The notes under the pieces were generated by a model, which was not told the DNA's origin, searched no databases, and saw nothing but the letters and a program-made list of their open reading frames with translations. DNA of 64,000 nucleotides from Salmonella enterica subsp. houtenae serovar Houten (GTDB lineage Bacteria; Pseudomonadota; Gammaproteobacteria; Enterobacterales; Enterobacteriaceae): assembly GCA_900478215.1 (NCBI GenBank), contig LS483478.1, positions 1-64,000 on the forward strand, in the 5' to 3' direction. The translations under genes were made by a program, and so were the position numbers. Position 1 is the first letter of the stretch. Each line of letters opens with the position of its first letter. Shown here in pieces: positions 35,008 through 41,791 of this stretch.

Positions 35008-35340
35008 TCAGGGAGAGGGCATCTTCGCTGGGGGGATGACGGCATTGGTCATTTTCGTCTCTTCCTCGCTTTTCTCTACGCGCGATCTTACCGAACTGTC
35101 TTTGCGGAAGATGTCCCACGGCAGAAGAATCGTATCCATCACAGCGGTAAACGGCATATCCAGGACGGCCAACGATTTTGTGCCCCAGTTGGTCTCATCG
35201 TTACCGATCATCGTAGCGCTGGCGCGCGTGCCAGGATAAGTACCCTCTTTACCGCCGGTGTGCGACATGACGCTTGAACAACCGCCTAATAAAAGCATCC
35301 CATTCCCTATTACCAGCGTTAACAACACGTTTTTTATCAT
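35008..35340 (-). CDS. yidQ: Lipoprotein YidQ
   Basis: A 110-residue DUF1375-type lipoprotein. The ATG at 35340 gives MIKNVLLTLVIGNGMLLLGGC; the lipobox LGGC is at residues 18-21, with the modified Cys followed by Ser-Ser, which favours the outer membrane. The conserved region YPGTRAS and LDMPFTAVMDTILLPWD follows. It lies tail to tail with yidR and head to head with ibpA. Function is unknown. Confidence 0.9.
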   Translation of the reverse strand: MIKNVLLTLVIGNGMLLLGGCSSVMSHTGGKEGTYPGTRASATMIGNDETNWGTKSLAVLDMPFTAVMDTILLPWDIFRKDSSVRSRVEKSEEETKMTNAVIPPAKMPSP

Positions 35341-35514
35341 CACTCATTCATCTGTTGGTTGTCGGTATTTGCATGATGAGTTATAGCGATCCGTTGCTAA
35401 AAATAACATCACCAGCACGTGGCACTGTGGCGGTTATCGCACTTTAACAATCAGTACTGTCCAAACCAGTCTATGCAATAGCCAATAAACTGCAAAAAAA
35501 GTCGGATTAAAATA

Positions 35515-35543
35515 CTTGAAAAGTACGTATTCAGACCCATTTT
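35515..35543 (+). promoter_or_regulatory. Sigma-32 heat-shock promoter of ibpAB
   Basis: CTTGAAA (35515-35521), a 14-bp spacer and CCCATTTT (35536-35543) match the RpoH consensus CTTGAAA-N13/14-CCCCATnT very well, about 100 bp before ibpA. Confidence 0.9.
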
Positions 35544-35549
35544 TAAGAC

Positions 35550-35648
35550 GTAGTGAATAGAAGGGCACGCCTGATGGGTGTTCTGGCAATCCTGGCCTGT
35601 CCATGATGGAAGGTCTGACATTCTCGCTGATTTCAGGAGCTAATGATT
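35550..35648 (+). promoter_or_regulatory. ROSE-type RNA thermometer in the ibpA leader
   Basis: The ibpA leader can form successive hairpins, and the ribosome site (CAGGAG, ending at 35640) lies just after TCTCGCTG, which can pair with it across a short loop. This is the arrangement of the enterobacterial ibpA ROSE-like thermometer, which frees the ribosome site on heating. The secondary structure is judged by eye only. Confidence 0.7.
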
Positions 35649-36062
35649 ATGCGTAACTTTGATTTATCCCCGCTATACCGTTCTGCCATTGGTTTTGACC
35701 GTCTGTTTAACCTGCTTGAAAATAACCAGAGCCAAAGTAATGGCGGCTACCCCCCGTACAACGTTGAGTTGGTAGATGAAAACCACTACCGCATCGCCAT
35801 TGCCGTTGCCGGTTTTGCTGAAAGCGAACTGGACATTACCGCCCAGGATAATTTACTGGTGGTAAAAGGCGCGCATGCGGACGATCAGAAAGAGCGTACA
35901 TACCTGTATCAGGGCATTGCCGAGCGTAACTTTGAACGTAAGTTCCAGTTAGCGGAGAACATTCACGTTCGCGGCGCAAACCTGGTCAATGGGTTGCTGT
36001 ATATCGAGCTTGAGCGCGTGATTCCGGAAGCGAACAAACCGCGCCGTATCGAAATTAACTGA
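35649..36062 (+). CDS. ibpA: Small heat-shock protein IbpA
   Basis: IbpA is a holdase chaperone of the alpha-crystallin family that coats aggregating proteins so that ClpB and DnaK can recover them. The ATG at 35649 gives 137 residues starting MRNFDLSPLYRS; the ATG two codons earlier is not the conserved start. The alpha-crystallin domain spans about 30-125 with the AxxxNGLL-type motif NLVNGLLYIEL, and the tail carries the IEI anchor motif. It is followed by its partner ibpB after 108 bp. Confidence 0.96.
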   Translation: MRNFDLSPLYRSAIGFDRLFNLLENNQSQSNGGYPPYNVELVDENHYRIAIAVAGFAESELDITAQDNLLVVKGAHADDQKERTYLYQGIAERNFERKFQLAENIHVRGANLVNGLLYIELERVIPEANKPRRIEIN

Positions 36063-36099
36063 TTCCGTCGGGTCGCGTTGCGCGGCCTGTCATCCCATG

Positions 36100-36170
36100 C
36101 TCGCCGTCAGGGAGCATATTCACACGTGAAGTGTGAAGATAAAACTCGCTTCTTAGAAGGAGAAATGATT
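36100..36170 (+). promoter_or_regulatory. Possible RNA thermometer in the ibpB leader
   Basis: Before ibpB, CTCGCTTCTT (36145-36154) faces AGAAGGAGA (36156-36164), so the ribosome site can be masked in a short stem much as in the ibpA leader. This agrees with a thermometer reported for ibpB in E. coli; the pairing here is only inspected by eye. Confidence 0.5.
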
Positions 36171-36599
36171 ATGCGTAACTACGATTTATCCCCACTGCTG
36201 CGTCAATGGATCGGTTTTGACAAGCTGGCCAATGCGCTGCAAAACAGCGGTGAAAGCCAGAGCTTCCCGCCCTATAACATCGAAAAGAGCGACGACAACC
36301 ACTATCGCATCACCCTGGCATTAGCCGGTTTCCGTCAGGAAGATCTGGATATTCAACTGGAAGGCACGCGCCTGACGGTGAAAGGCACGCCGGAACAGCC
36401 GGAAAACGAGCCAAAATGGTTACATCAGGGCCTGGTCATGCAGCCTTTCAGCCTGAGCTTTACGCTGGCTGAAAATATGGAAGTTTCCGGCGCGACGTTT
36501 ACTAACGGCCTGCTGCATATCGATTTAACCCGCAACGAGCCGGAAACCATCCCGCCGCAGCGTATTGCCATTAACGAACGCTCCGCATTAAATAGCTAA
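36171..36599 (+). CDS. ibpB: Small heat-shock protein IbpB
   Basis: IbpB works with IbpA in small-heat-shock assemblies on protein aggregates. The ATG at 36171, behind AGAAGGAGA, gives 142 residues starting MRNYDLSPLLRQ; an in-frame extension to 36078 lacks conservation. The alpha-crystallin domain includes YRITLALAGFRQEDLDI and TNGLLHIDL; the tail has the conserved IAI anchor motif. It is cotranscribed with ibpA and ended by a strong terminator. Confidence 0.96.
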   Translation: MRNYDLSPLLRQWIGFDKLANALQNSGESQSFPPYNIEKSDDNHYRITLALAGFRQEDLDIQLEGTRLTVKGTPEQPENEPKWLHQGLVMQPFSLSFTLAENMEVSGATFTNGLLHIDLTRNEPETIPPQRIAINERSALNS

Positions 36600-36614
36600 T
36601 GAGCTCCTTGCCTT

Positions 36615-36642
36615 GCCTCGCCAGAGATGGCGGGGCTTTTTT
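36615..36642 (+). terminator. ibpAB terminator
   Basis: GCCTCGCC and GGCGGGGC form an 8-bp stem (one T-G pair) around a 6-nt loop, followed by six T residues, 15 bp after the ibpB stop. Confidence 0.93.
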
Positions 36643-36907
36643 GTGCGCGTAGAGGATTACCCTACCATGACGGGAAGTGTGAGCGATGGCCTCGTTTCCT
36701 GTTTGACGATGACATTTGTTTCATTTCAGCCTGATAGCGGTTGTCGATAATAGCGCACGGCATTTATGCTGCCGGGTGTATATTATTAGTAATATCGACG
36801 ATGATTGTTAAAAAACCCGCACTTCCATCAAGAGTAATATAATTATCCTGCTATTATTATGATAAATTAATTGTTTTTTATTTATATAAGGTCAGGCAAA
36901 GCAGTAA
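36643..36907. other. AT-rich spacer after the ibpAB terminator
   Basis: No ORF or clear signal is found. The sequence turns from moderately GC-rich to very AT-rich (runs such as attattagtaatat) towards the end of the leftward gene at 36908, marking the left edge of an AT-rich insert. Confidence 0.5.
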
Positions 36908-37654
36908 TCATACAGGTTTGCCGTAGAAGTCAAAATGAGGGCTGGTCGATAATGGTGCCTTCTCAAGCTCTATAAACCATATATTCCGCAGATGACCCGA
37001 TTTTATTTTAATATTTAAATTTCGTACCTGTTTCACTTCAAGTAAACTGTCAGGAAGAACTATTCCCTCAAACTCATCAATAGGCGATATTTTTGATATT
37101 GACTTAACACCGCCTGTCAGCTTATATATAATGCAGTTATTCTCAACTTCCCCAGTAATTGTATCACCAGAAAAAGCCTTTAAAGAGTATGGGTTGTTAG
37201 TGAATGATAAAAAACCTTTGTTTATCAGTATGGTGCCGGTTTCTATTAATCTATTTTCCAGTTTATAAATAAGAGGGGCAAAAAAACTTCTGCCATCTGT
37301 TCTAATGGCTCTATAGAAATCAAGATCTGACAGCGGCATTTTGTTTACTATTTTCTCTAAGGTTGCTTTTCGCTCCAGATAGAGAGTGGAATCATGTTCT
37401 TCATTCTTGATAAGGTATTTATTTATATATTCCCAAGAGTTTCCGACGTAATTTTCAAGAGCTTCATTTTCTTCAGGGGATATATCACTGTCTACTTTTG
37501 CAAGTTCGTTAAAAGAGGATGATAGTTGTATTGCATACTCAGGATATCCATCAAAAGAGAGAACTTTTTGCCAAAAAGTTTGATGTTCGCTATTTGATGT
37601 GCTTTTTCTGATGTGAATATCATCGAAGGATGTTTTTAACGAAATGGCTTTCAT
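36908..37654 (-). CDS. Putative R-S-E class mono-ADP-ribosyltransferase (toxin/effector-like)
   Basis: A 248-residue protein with no signal peptide or membrane segment. Its C-terminal two thirds carry, in order, the marks of arginine-type ADP-ribosyltransferase toxins: a helix with ENEALENYVGNSWEYINKYL (64-83; compare the family pattern Y(T/x)G-s-y-x-IN-x-L), FYRAIR with Arg115, GFLSFT (147-152, the STS position) and EFE (194-196, the ExE catalytic pair) followed by GIVLP. The ATG has a good ribosome site (GGAGAAG). It is much more AT-rich than its neighbours and lies between ibpB and yidE, normally adjacent in E. coli. No immunity, chaperone or secretion gene is seen beside it. The fold call is mine from motifs; target and export route are unknown. 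Confidence 0.7.
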   Translation of the reverse strand: MKAISLKTSFDDIHIRKSTSNSEHQTFWQKVLSFDGYPEYAIQLSSSFNELAKVDSDISPEENEALENYVGNSWEYINKYLIKNEEHDSTLYLERKATLEKIVNKMPLSDLDFYRAIRTDGRSFFAPLIYKLENRLIETGTILINKGFLSFTNNPYSLKAFSGDTITGEVENNCIIYKLTGGVKSISKISPIDEFEGIVLPDSLLEVKQVRNLNIKIKSGHLRNIWFIELEKAPLSTSPHFDFYGKPV

Positions 37655-38141
37655 TTAATCTTCTCCGCAATAAGTGTTGTGTTACACATACTGACTTTGT
37701 CAAATTGTTCGGTAGTATAACGGAGAAGAGGCTAATGTGGCTTTAATTTATGAAAATAATCGAAGAAATGAGCGTAAGATTTAGTGAATCTGGCATAAAC
37801 GTGGGCAGAAAATACTGTAATGAAGGTGGGTTCAGAGGCAAATCGAATCCTAAAGATATCCATTTACCCCGCGATGCCTACCGTTGAGTTATACAAAATG
37901 GCAGCCTTCAAAACCGGTTATCGTAGCAGGACAACTTTACTTTGTTGTACAGACTCGATGCCAGGAACTAGCGGATGATGATGTTTTTAGATCCTTACGC
38001 GAGGAATTATGGGGGCGTGGAGCTATAAGCCAGGGCGCCAGGCTGTTTTGTAACATGAGAATGTGCGCCATGCTGTATATATGCCTTAACGGTTCAGTCA
38101 TAATCCCTATAAATTGAAATGTGACTCACAGGGAAGAGAAG
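37655..38141. other. Intergenic region before yidE, without a convincing gene
   Basis: The first 100 bp are AT-rich and hold the start region of the leftward gene, including a TTGACA hexamer on the minus strand (37698-37703) without a good -10. A 45-codon frame from ATG 37750 and a TTG-started frame from 37884 lack ribosome sites and recognisable similarity. The last part should carry the yidE promoter; GGGAAGAGA before 38142 is the yidE ribosome site. Confidence 0.5.
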
Positions 38142-39803
38142 ATGAGTGATATCGCATTGACGGTCAGCGTTCTGGCGTTGGTGGCGGTTGTCGGGTTATG
38201 GATTGGCAATATCAAAGTGCGCGGTGTCGGCTTTGGTATTGGCGGCGTGCTGTTCGGCGGTATTATCGTCGGTCACTTTGTCGATCAGGCTGGGATGACG
38301 CTGAGTGGCGATATGCTGCACTTTATCCAGGAATTCGGCCTGATCCTTTTTGTTTATACCATCGGAATACAGGTGGGGCCGGGGTTTTTCGCTTCGCTGC
38401 GCGTTTCCGGGTTGCGCCTCAATCTGTTTGCGGTTCTGATTGTGATTATGGGCGGGCTGGTCACCGCGATTCTGCATAAAATTTTCGCTATTCCGTTGCC
38501 GGTGGTGCTGGGAATTTTCTCCGGCGCAGTCACCAATACGCCTGCGTTAGGGGCGGGTCAGCAAATCTTGCGCGATCTGGGAACGCCAATGGATCTGGTC
38601 GATCAGATGGGGATGAGCTATGCGATGGCGTATCCGTTTGGCATCTGCGGTATTTTGCTCACCATGTGGCTGATGCGGCTGATTTTTCGCGTTAACGTCG
38701 AGGCGGAGGCGCAGAAGCACGAATCCTCTCTCGCTAACGGTCATTCATTAATTCAAACAATGAATATCCGTGTCGAGAACCCGAACCTCAATAATATGGC
38801 TATCCAGGATGTACCGATCCTGAACAGTGATAAAATCATCTGCTCACGCCTGAAACGTGACGACACGCTGATGGTGCCGTCGCCAGGGACGATTATCCAG
38901 TCGGGTGACCTGTTGCACCTCGTCGGCCAACCTACTGACCTGCATAACGCGCAACTGGTGATCGGTAAGGAAGTGGACACCTCGCTATCAACGCGCGGAA
39001 CGGATTTGCGCGTCGAGCGTGTGGTGGTTACCAACGAAAAAGTGCTCGGCAAACGTATCCGCGATTTACACTTTAAAGAGCGTTATGACGTGGTTATCTC
39101 CCGCCTTAACCGTGCGGGCGTTGAGCTGGTCGCCAGCAGCGACGCCAGTCTGCAGTTTGGCGATATTCTCAATCTGGTGGGGCGTCCTGCCTCGATTGAT
39201 GCAGTAGCCAATGTGGTCGGCAACGCACAACAAAAACTCCAGCAGGTGCAGATGCTGCCAGTGTTTATCGGCATCGGATTAGGGGTACTGCTTGGGTCAA
39301 TTCCGTTGTTTGTGCCGGGATTCCCGGTCGCGTTAAAGCTGGGACTGGCCGGCGGGCCGCTGATCATGGCGCTAATTTTGGGGCGTATCGGCAGCATCGG
39401 CAAGCTGTACTGGTTTATGCCGCCGAGCGCCAACCTCGCGTTGCGTGAGTTAGGCATTGTGTTGTTTCTGGCGGTAGTTGGGCTGAAATCCGGCGGCGAT
39501 TTTGTCGCTACGCTGACGCAGGGCGAAGGATTAAGCTGGATTGGCTACGGTATTTTTATCACCGCTATTCCGCTGATTACCGTTGGTTTGCTGGCGCGAA
39601 TTTTTACCAAAATGAACTATCTGACGCTGTGCGGGATGCTGGCCGGTTCGATGACCGATCCGCCGGCGCTGGCATTTGCCAATAATCTTCATGCCACCAG
39701 CGGCGCGGCGGCGCTCTCTTACGCGACCGTCTATCCATTAGTGATGTTCCTGCGTATTATCACGCCCCAACTGTTGGCGGTGATTTTCTGGGGAATGGGG
39801 TAG
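38142..39803 (+). CDS. yidE: AspT/YidE-family putative transporter YidE
   Basis: A 553-residue inner-membrane protein of the aspartate:alanine antiporter superfamily. Two hydrophobic blocks of about five helices each (residues 1-180 and 370-553) flank two RCK_C/TrkA_C-type regulatory domains (near 200-275 and 285-360; LKRDDTLMVPSPGTIIQSGDLLHLVG). The repeats GAVTNTPALGAG and GSMTDPPALAFA are the family signatures in each half. ATG 38142 matches the conserved start. Its substrate is unknown. Confidence 0.94.
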   Translation: MSDIALTVSVLALVAVVGLWIGNIKVRGVGFGIGGVLFGGIIVGHFVDQAGMTLSGDMLHFIQEFGLILFVYTIGIQVGPGFFASLRVSGLRLNLFAVLIVIMGGLVTAILHKIFAIPLPVVLGIFSGAVTNTPALGAGQQILRDLGTPMDLVDQMGMSYAMAYPFGICGILLTMWLMRLIFRVNVEAEAQKHESSLANGHSLIQTMNIRVENPNLNNMAIQDVPILNSDKIICSRLKRDDTLMVPSPGTIIQSGDLLHLVGQPTDLHNAQLVIGKEVDTSLSTRGTDLRVERVVVTNEKVLGKRIRDLHFKERYDVVISRLNRAGVELVASSDASLQFGDILNLVGRPASIDAVANVVGNAQQKLQQVQMLPVFIGIGLGVLLGSIPLFVPGFPVALKLGLAGGPLIMALILGRIGSIGKLYWFMPPSANLALRELGIVLFLAVVGLKSGGDFVATLTQGEGLSWIGYGIFITAIPLITVGLLARIFTKMNYLTLCGMLAGSMTDPPALAFANNLHATSGAAALSYATVYPLVMFLRIITPQLLAVIFWGMG

Positions 39804-40194
39804 ACGGCTGAGAGCGTGTTGCTTATCCGGTCTACGTTCTGCGTCAAATCCAGGCCGGATAGCGCTTCGCAGGGCGAGTACCGTCAACGCGCGCGCAGCA
39901 GTTATACTTCTTATATATCTTGTCAATGAATGCGCTAATCTGCGCGATAGTAATAATAATTCCTTTTTATTTCAATTAGTTATAAATATTTATTGCGTTT
40001 TGTGTCGCGGCGGGTGACACCTTTAATCCAGCCATAATATTTCCTGGCGGTTGCGTCGAAAAGCATCGCCAGTGAACTACAGTTATTTTGCACTATGATT
40101 CCCTTGCTGCGGGATAATGTGAAGCATATCAGCAGCCACGTGAGTGGTATTCTGAAAAGGAATGGGGATACATAATAACGCAAAAGGAGCCGTC
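39804..40194. other. Intergenic region with a REP-like palindrome
   Basis: Next to the yidE stop is a REP-like pair, TATCCGG (39824-39830) and CCGGATA (39855-39861), inside the typical sequence of such repeats. The remainder is AT-rich and then holds the yidH leader. A short leftward frame in it (39980-40183) has no ribosome site or recognisable similarity. I see no gene. Confidence 0.6.
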
Positions 40195-40542
40195 ATGAAG
40201 ATTTCCCGCCTCGGAGAAGCGCCGGATTACCGCTTCTCACTGGCAAATGAGCGTACCTTTCTGGCGTGGATTCGCACCTCTCTGGGATTTCTGGCGGCGG
40301 GCGTCGGTCTTGACCAGCTCGCTCCGGATTTTGCCACGCCGGTGATCCGTGAACTGTTGGCGTTATTGCTATGTCTGTTTGCGGGTGGTCTGGCGATGTA
40401 TGGTTATCTACGTTGGTTACGTAATGAAAAAGCGATGCGTCTGAAAGAAGATTTACCCTATACCCATAGCCTGTTGATTATCAGCGTTATTTTGATGATT
40501 GTCGCGGTGATTGTGATGGGGCTGGTACTGTATGCCGGATAG
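40195..40542 (+). CDS. yidH: DUF202 membrane protein YidH
   Basis: A 115-residue DUF202 inner-membrane protein with three membrane helices. ATG 40195 follows AAAGGAG at good spacing. The conserved N-terminal segment is FSLANERTFLAWIRTSLGFLA. Its gene overlaps yidG by 11 bp, and both belong to the same family, so a hetero-oligomer is plausible. Function is unknown. Confidence 0.93.
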   Translation: MKISRLGEAPDYRFSLANERTFLAWIRTSLGFLAAGVGLDQLAPDFATPVIRELLALLLCLFAGGLAMYGYLRWLRNEKAMRLKEDLPYTHSLLIISVILMIVAVIVMGLVLYAG

Positions 40543-40894
40543 TCGTAAAGCCCGTCGGCAGAACGATCCAGGGCTGCAACCGGAACGCACGTCGCTGGCC
40601 TGGTTTCGTACGCTACTGGGATACGGGGCGTTAATGGCGTTAGCCGTCAGACATTACTGGCATCAGGCGGGGTTCCTGTTCTGGGTATCAATTGGCGTGC
40701 TGGCGATAGTGGCGGTGATTCTTTGGCGTTATACCCTGAGTCGTAATTTGATGGATGTCGCGCATCGCGATTTTTCCGAAACTCATGTCGTGCGTGACAA
40801 ATTTTTGATCTCTCTCGCGGTGTTGTCGCTCGCAATCTTGTTTGCTGTTACCCACATTCGCCAACTTATTGCATTTATCGGGGATTTTATATGA
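40532..40894 (+). CDS. yidG: DUF202 membrane protein YidG
   Basis: A 120-residue paralogue-like partner of YidH, with the same DUF202 core (PERTSLAWFRTLLGYGALMAL) and three predicted helices. It starts inside the end of yidH and its last codons overlap the yidF start by 4 bp, so the three genes are translationally coupled. No substrate or activity is known. Confidence 0.93.
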   Translation: MPDSRKARRQNDPGLQPERTSLAWFRTLLGYGALMALAVRHYWHQAGFLFWVSIGVLAIVAVILWRYTLSRNLMDVAHRDFSETHVVRDKFLISLAVLSLAILFAVTHIRQLIAFIGDFI

Positions 40895-41421
40895 CAGGAC
40901 GTCAGGACATTGTTGTGAGTAATGACCAGATTCAGGTCGTCGTAAATCGCCAGAATAGCCAGCGCCCTCAGCAACTGTACCGTAACTTACAACGGCTCGG
41001 CATTCGCAATGTCCATTTTATCCCATTGCTGGAACATGACCGGGGCGGAAGTTTGACCGCGGATTCATTGTGTTCAGCAGACTGGGGACGGTTTTTAAAT
41101 AGCGTATTTGATATCTGGGTACGCGAAGATATTCAGCGCATCTCGGTCCGCCTTTTTGATGAGACGTTACAGCAGTGGTGCAGCGGCGGGAATGGCGCTA
41201 AAGCGCCGGACACCGCACAGCTAAGCGCTGAATGTCAGAAGTGCTCTTTATTACGATTTTGCGGCGGCGGATGCCCTGAGCATCGGGATAGCCAAGGAAA
41301 AAATCAACTTTGCGAGGGCTATCAGACCTTTTTTAACTACTCCTCGCCGCATATGCGGGTGATGCGGGATTTACTGAAACAGCATCGCTCACCGGAGGAG
41401 TTGATGGCGATGCTGCGTTGA
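40891..41421 (+). CDS. yidF: SPASM-domain protein YidF, without a radical SAM core
   Basis: A 176-residue protein whose C-terminal half carries the auxiliary iron-sulfur cysteines of anaerobic sulfatase-maturase SPASM domains (ECQKCSLLRFCGGGCPEHR near 121-139, then CEGYQTFF). The N-terminal radical SAM barrel and its CxxxCxxC motif are absent, so it cannot be a complete maturase. It starts in the yidG stop (ATGA). In E. coli yidF lies near the sulfatase gene yidJ; no sulfatase is present here. It may be a relic or an electron-transfer or adaptor protein. Confidence 0.85.
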   Translation: MTGRQDIVVSNDQIQVVVNRQNSQRPQQLYRNLQRLGIRNVHFIPLLEHDRGGSLTADSLCSADWGRFLNSVFDIWVREDIQRISVRLFDETLQQWCSGGNGAKAPDTAQLSAECQKCSLLRFCGGGCPEHRDSQGKNQLCEGYQTFFNYSSPHMRVMRDLLKQHRSPEELMAMLR

Positions 41422-41791
41422 TGTCGTGGTCCGGATGGCGAAGCGCGGCGTTTTATCTGGTCTTAGTAAAGCCTTCGTGTCCTTTCGCCAGGTATAGTTC
41501 CATTCCCGCTTTCTGCGTCATGCCGTCTCCTGTTGCCCATTTCAGACGCATCGCGTTGTCGGGCTACGCCTGACTTAATTTATACTTTTTCTGATACGCA
41601 GCGGCGTATACGCGCTGCGGTTCGGCCAGAGTACGTCTCTTTATGACCAGATGATAAAGGAAAGCAAAAATGTGCCTGGTAGCGGGTGGCAGGAATAGTC
41701 ATGAAGATTTATTACGCTTTGCCGCTACACCTGCCGGGAGGGAATATGCTAAATACGTGCTATCACCGTGGTAAAAATTTTAGGGGGCGTC
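41422..41791. other. Intergenic region with degenerate REP-like sequence
   Basis: A REP-like stretch (TCCGGATGGCG... TTATCTGG, about 41430-41459) follows yidF. The rest contains one possible minus-strand micro-ORF, listed separately, and the leader of the GH5-like gene with its GGGGG ribosome site at 41782-41786. No promoter was assigned. Confidence 0.5.
41453..41521 (-). CDS. Possible 22-residue small protein
   Basis: A minus-strand frame from ATG 41521 encodes MTQKAGMELYLAKGHEGFTK and two further residues (Thr-Arg), behind a good ribosome site AGGAG at 6-bp spacing. It ends inside the REP-like sequence. I know no named homologue; chance is a real possibility for a frame this short. Confidence 0.3.
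   Translation of the reverse strand: MTQKAGMELYLAKGHEGFTKTR

Noticed and set aside
37750..37887. 45-residue ATG frame divergent from the transferase-like gene
   Set aside because: No Shine-Dalgarno and no family resemblance; too short to support from sequence alone.
37884..38117. 77-residue TTG-started frame before yidE
   Set aside because: No ribosome site, no recognisable similarity, and it occupies the region that should contain the yidE promoter.
39980..40183. 67-codon minus-strand frame before yidH
   Set aside because: No ribosome site and no similarity; overlaps the yidH leader.
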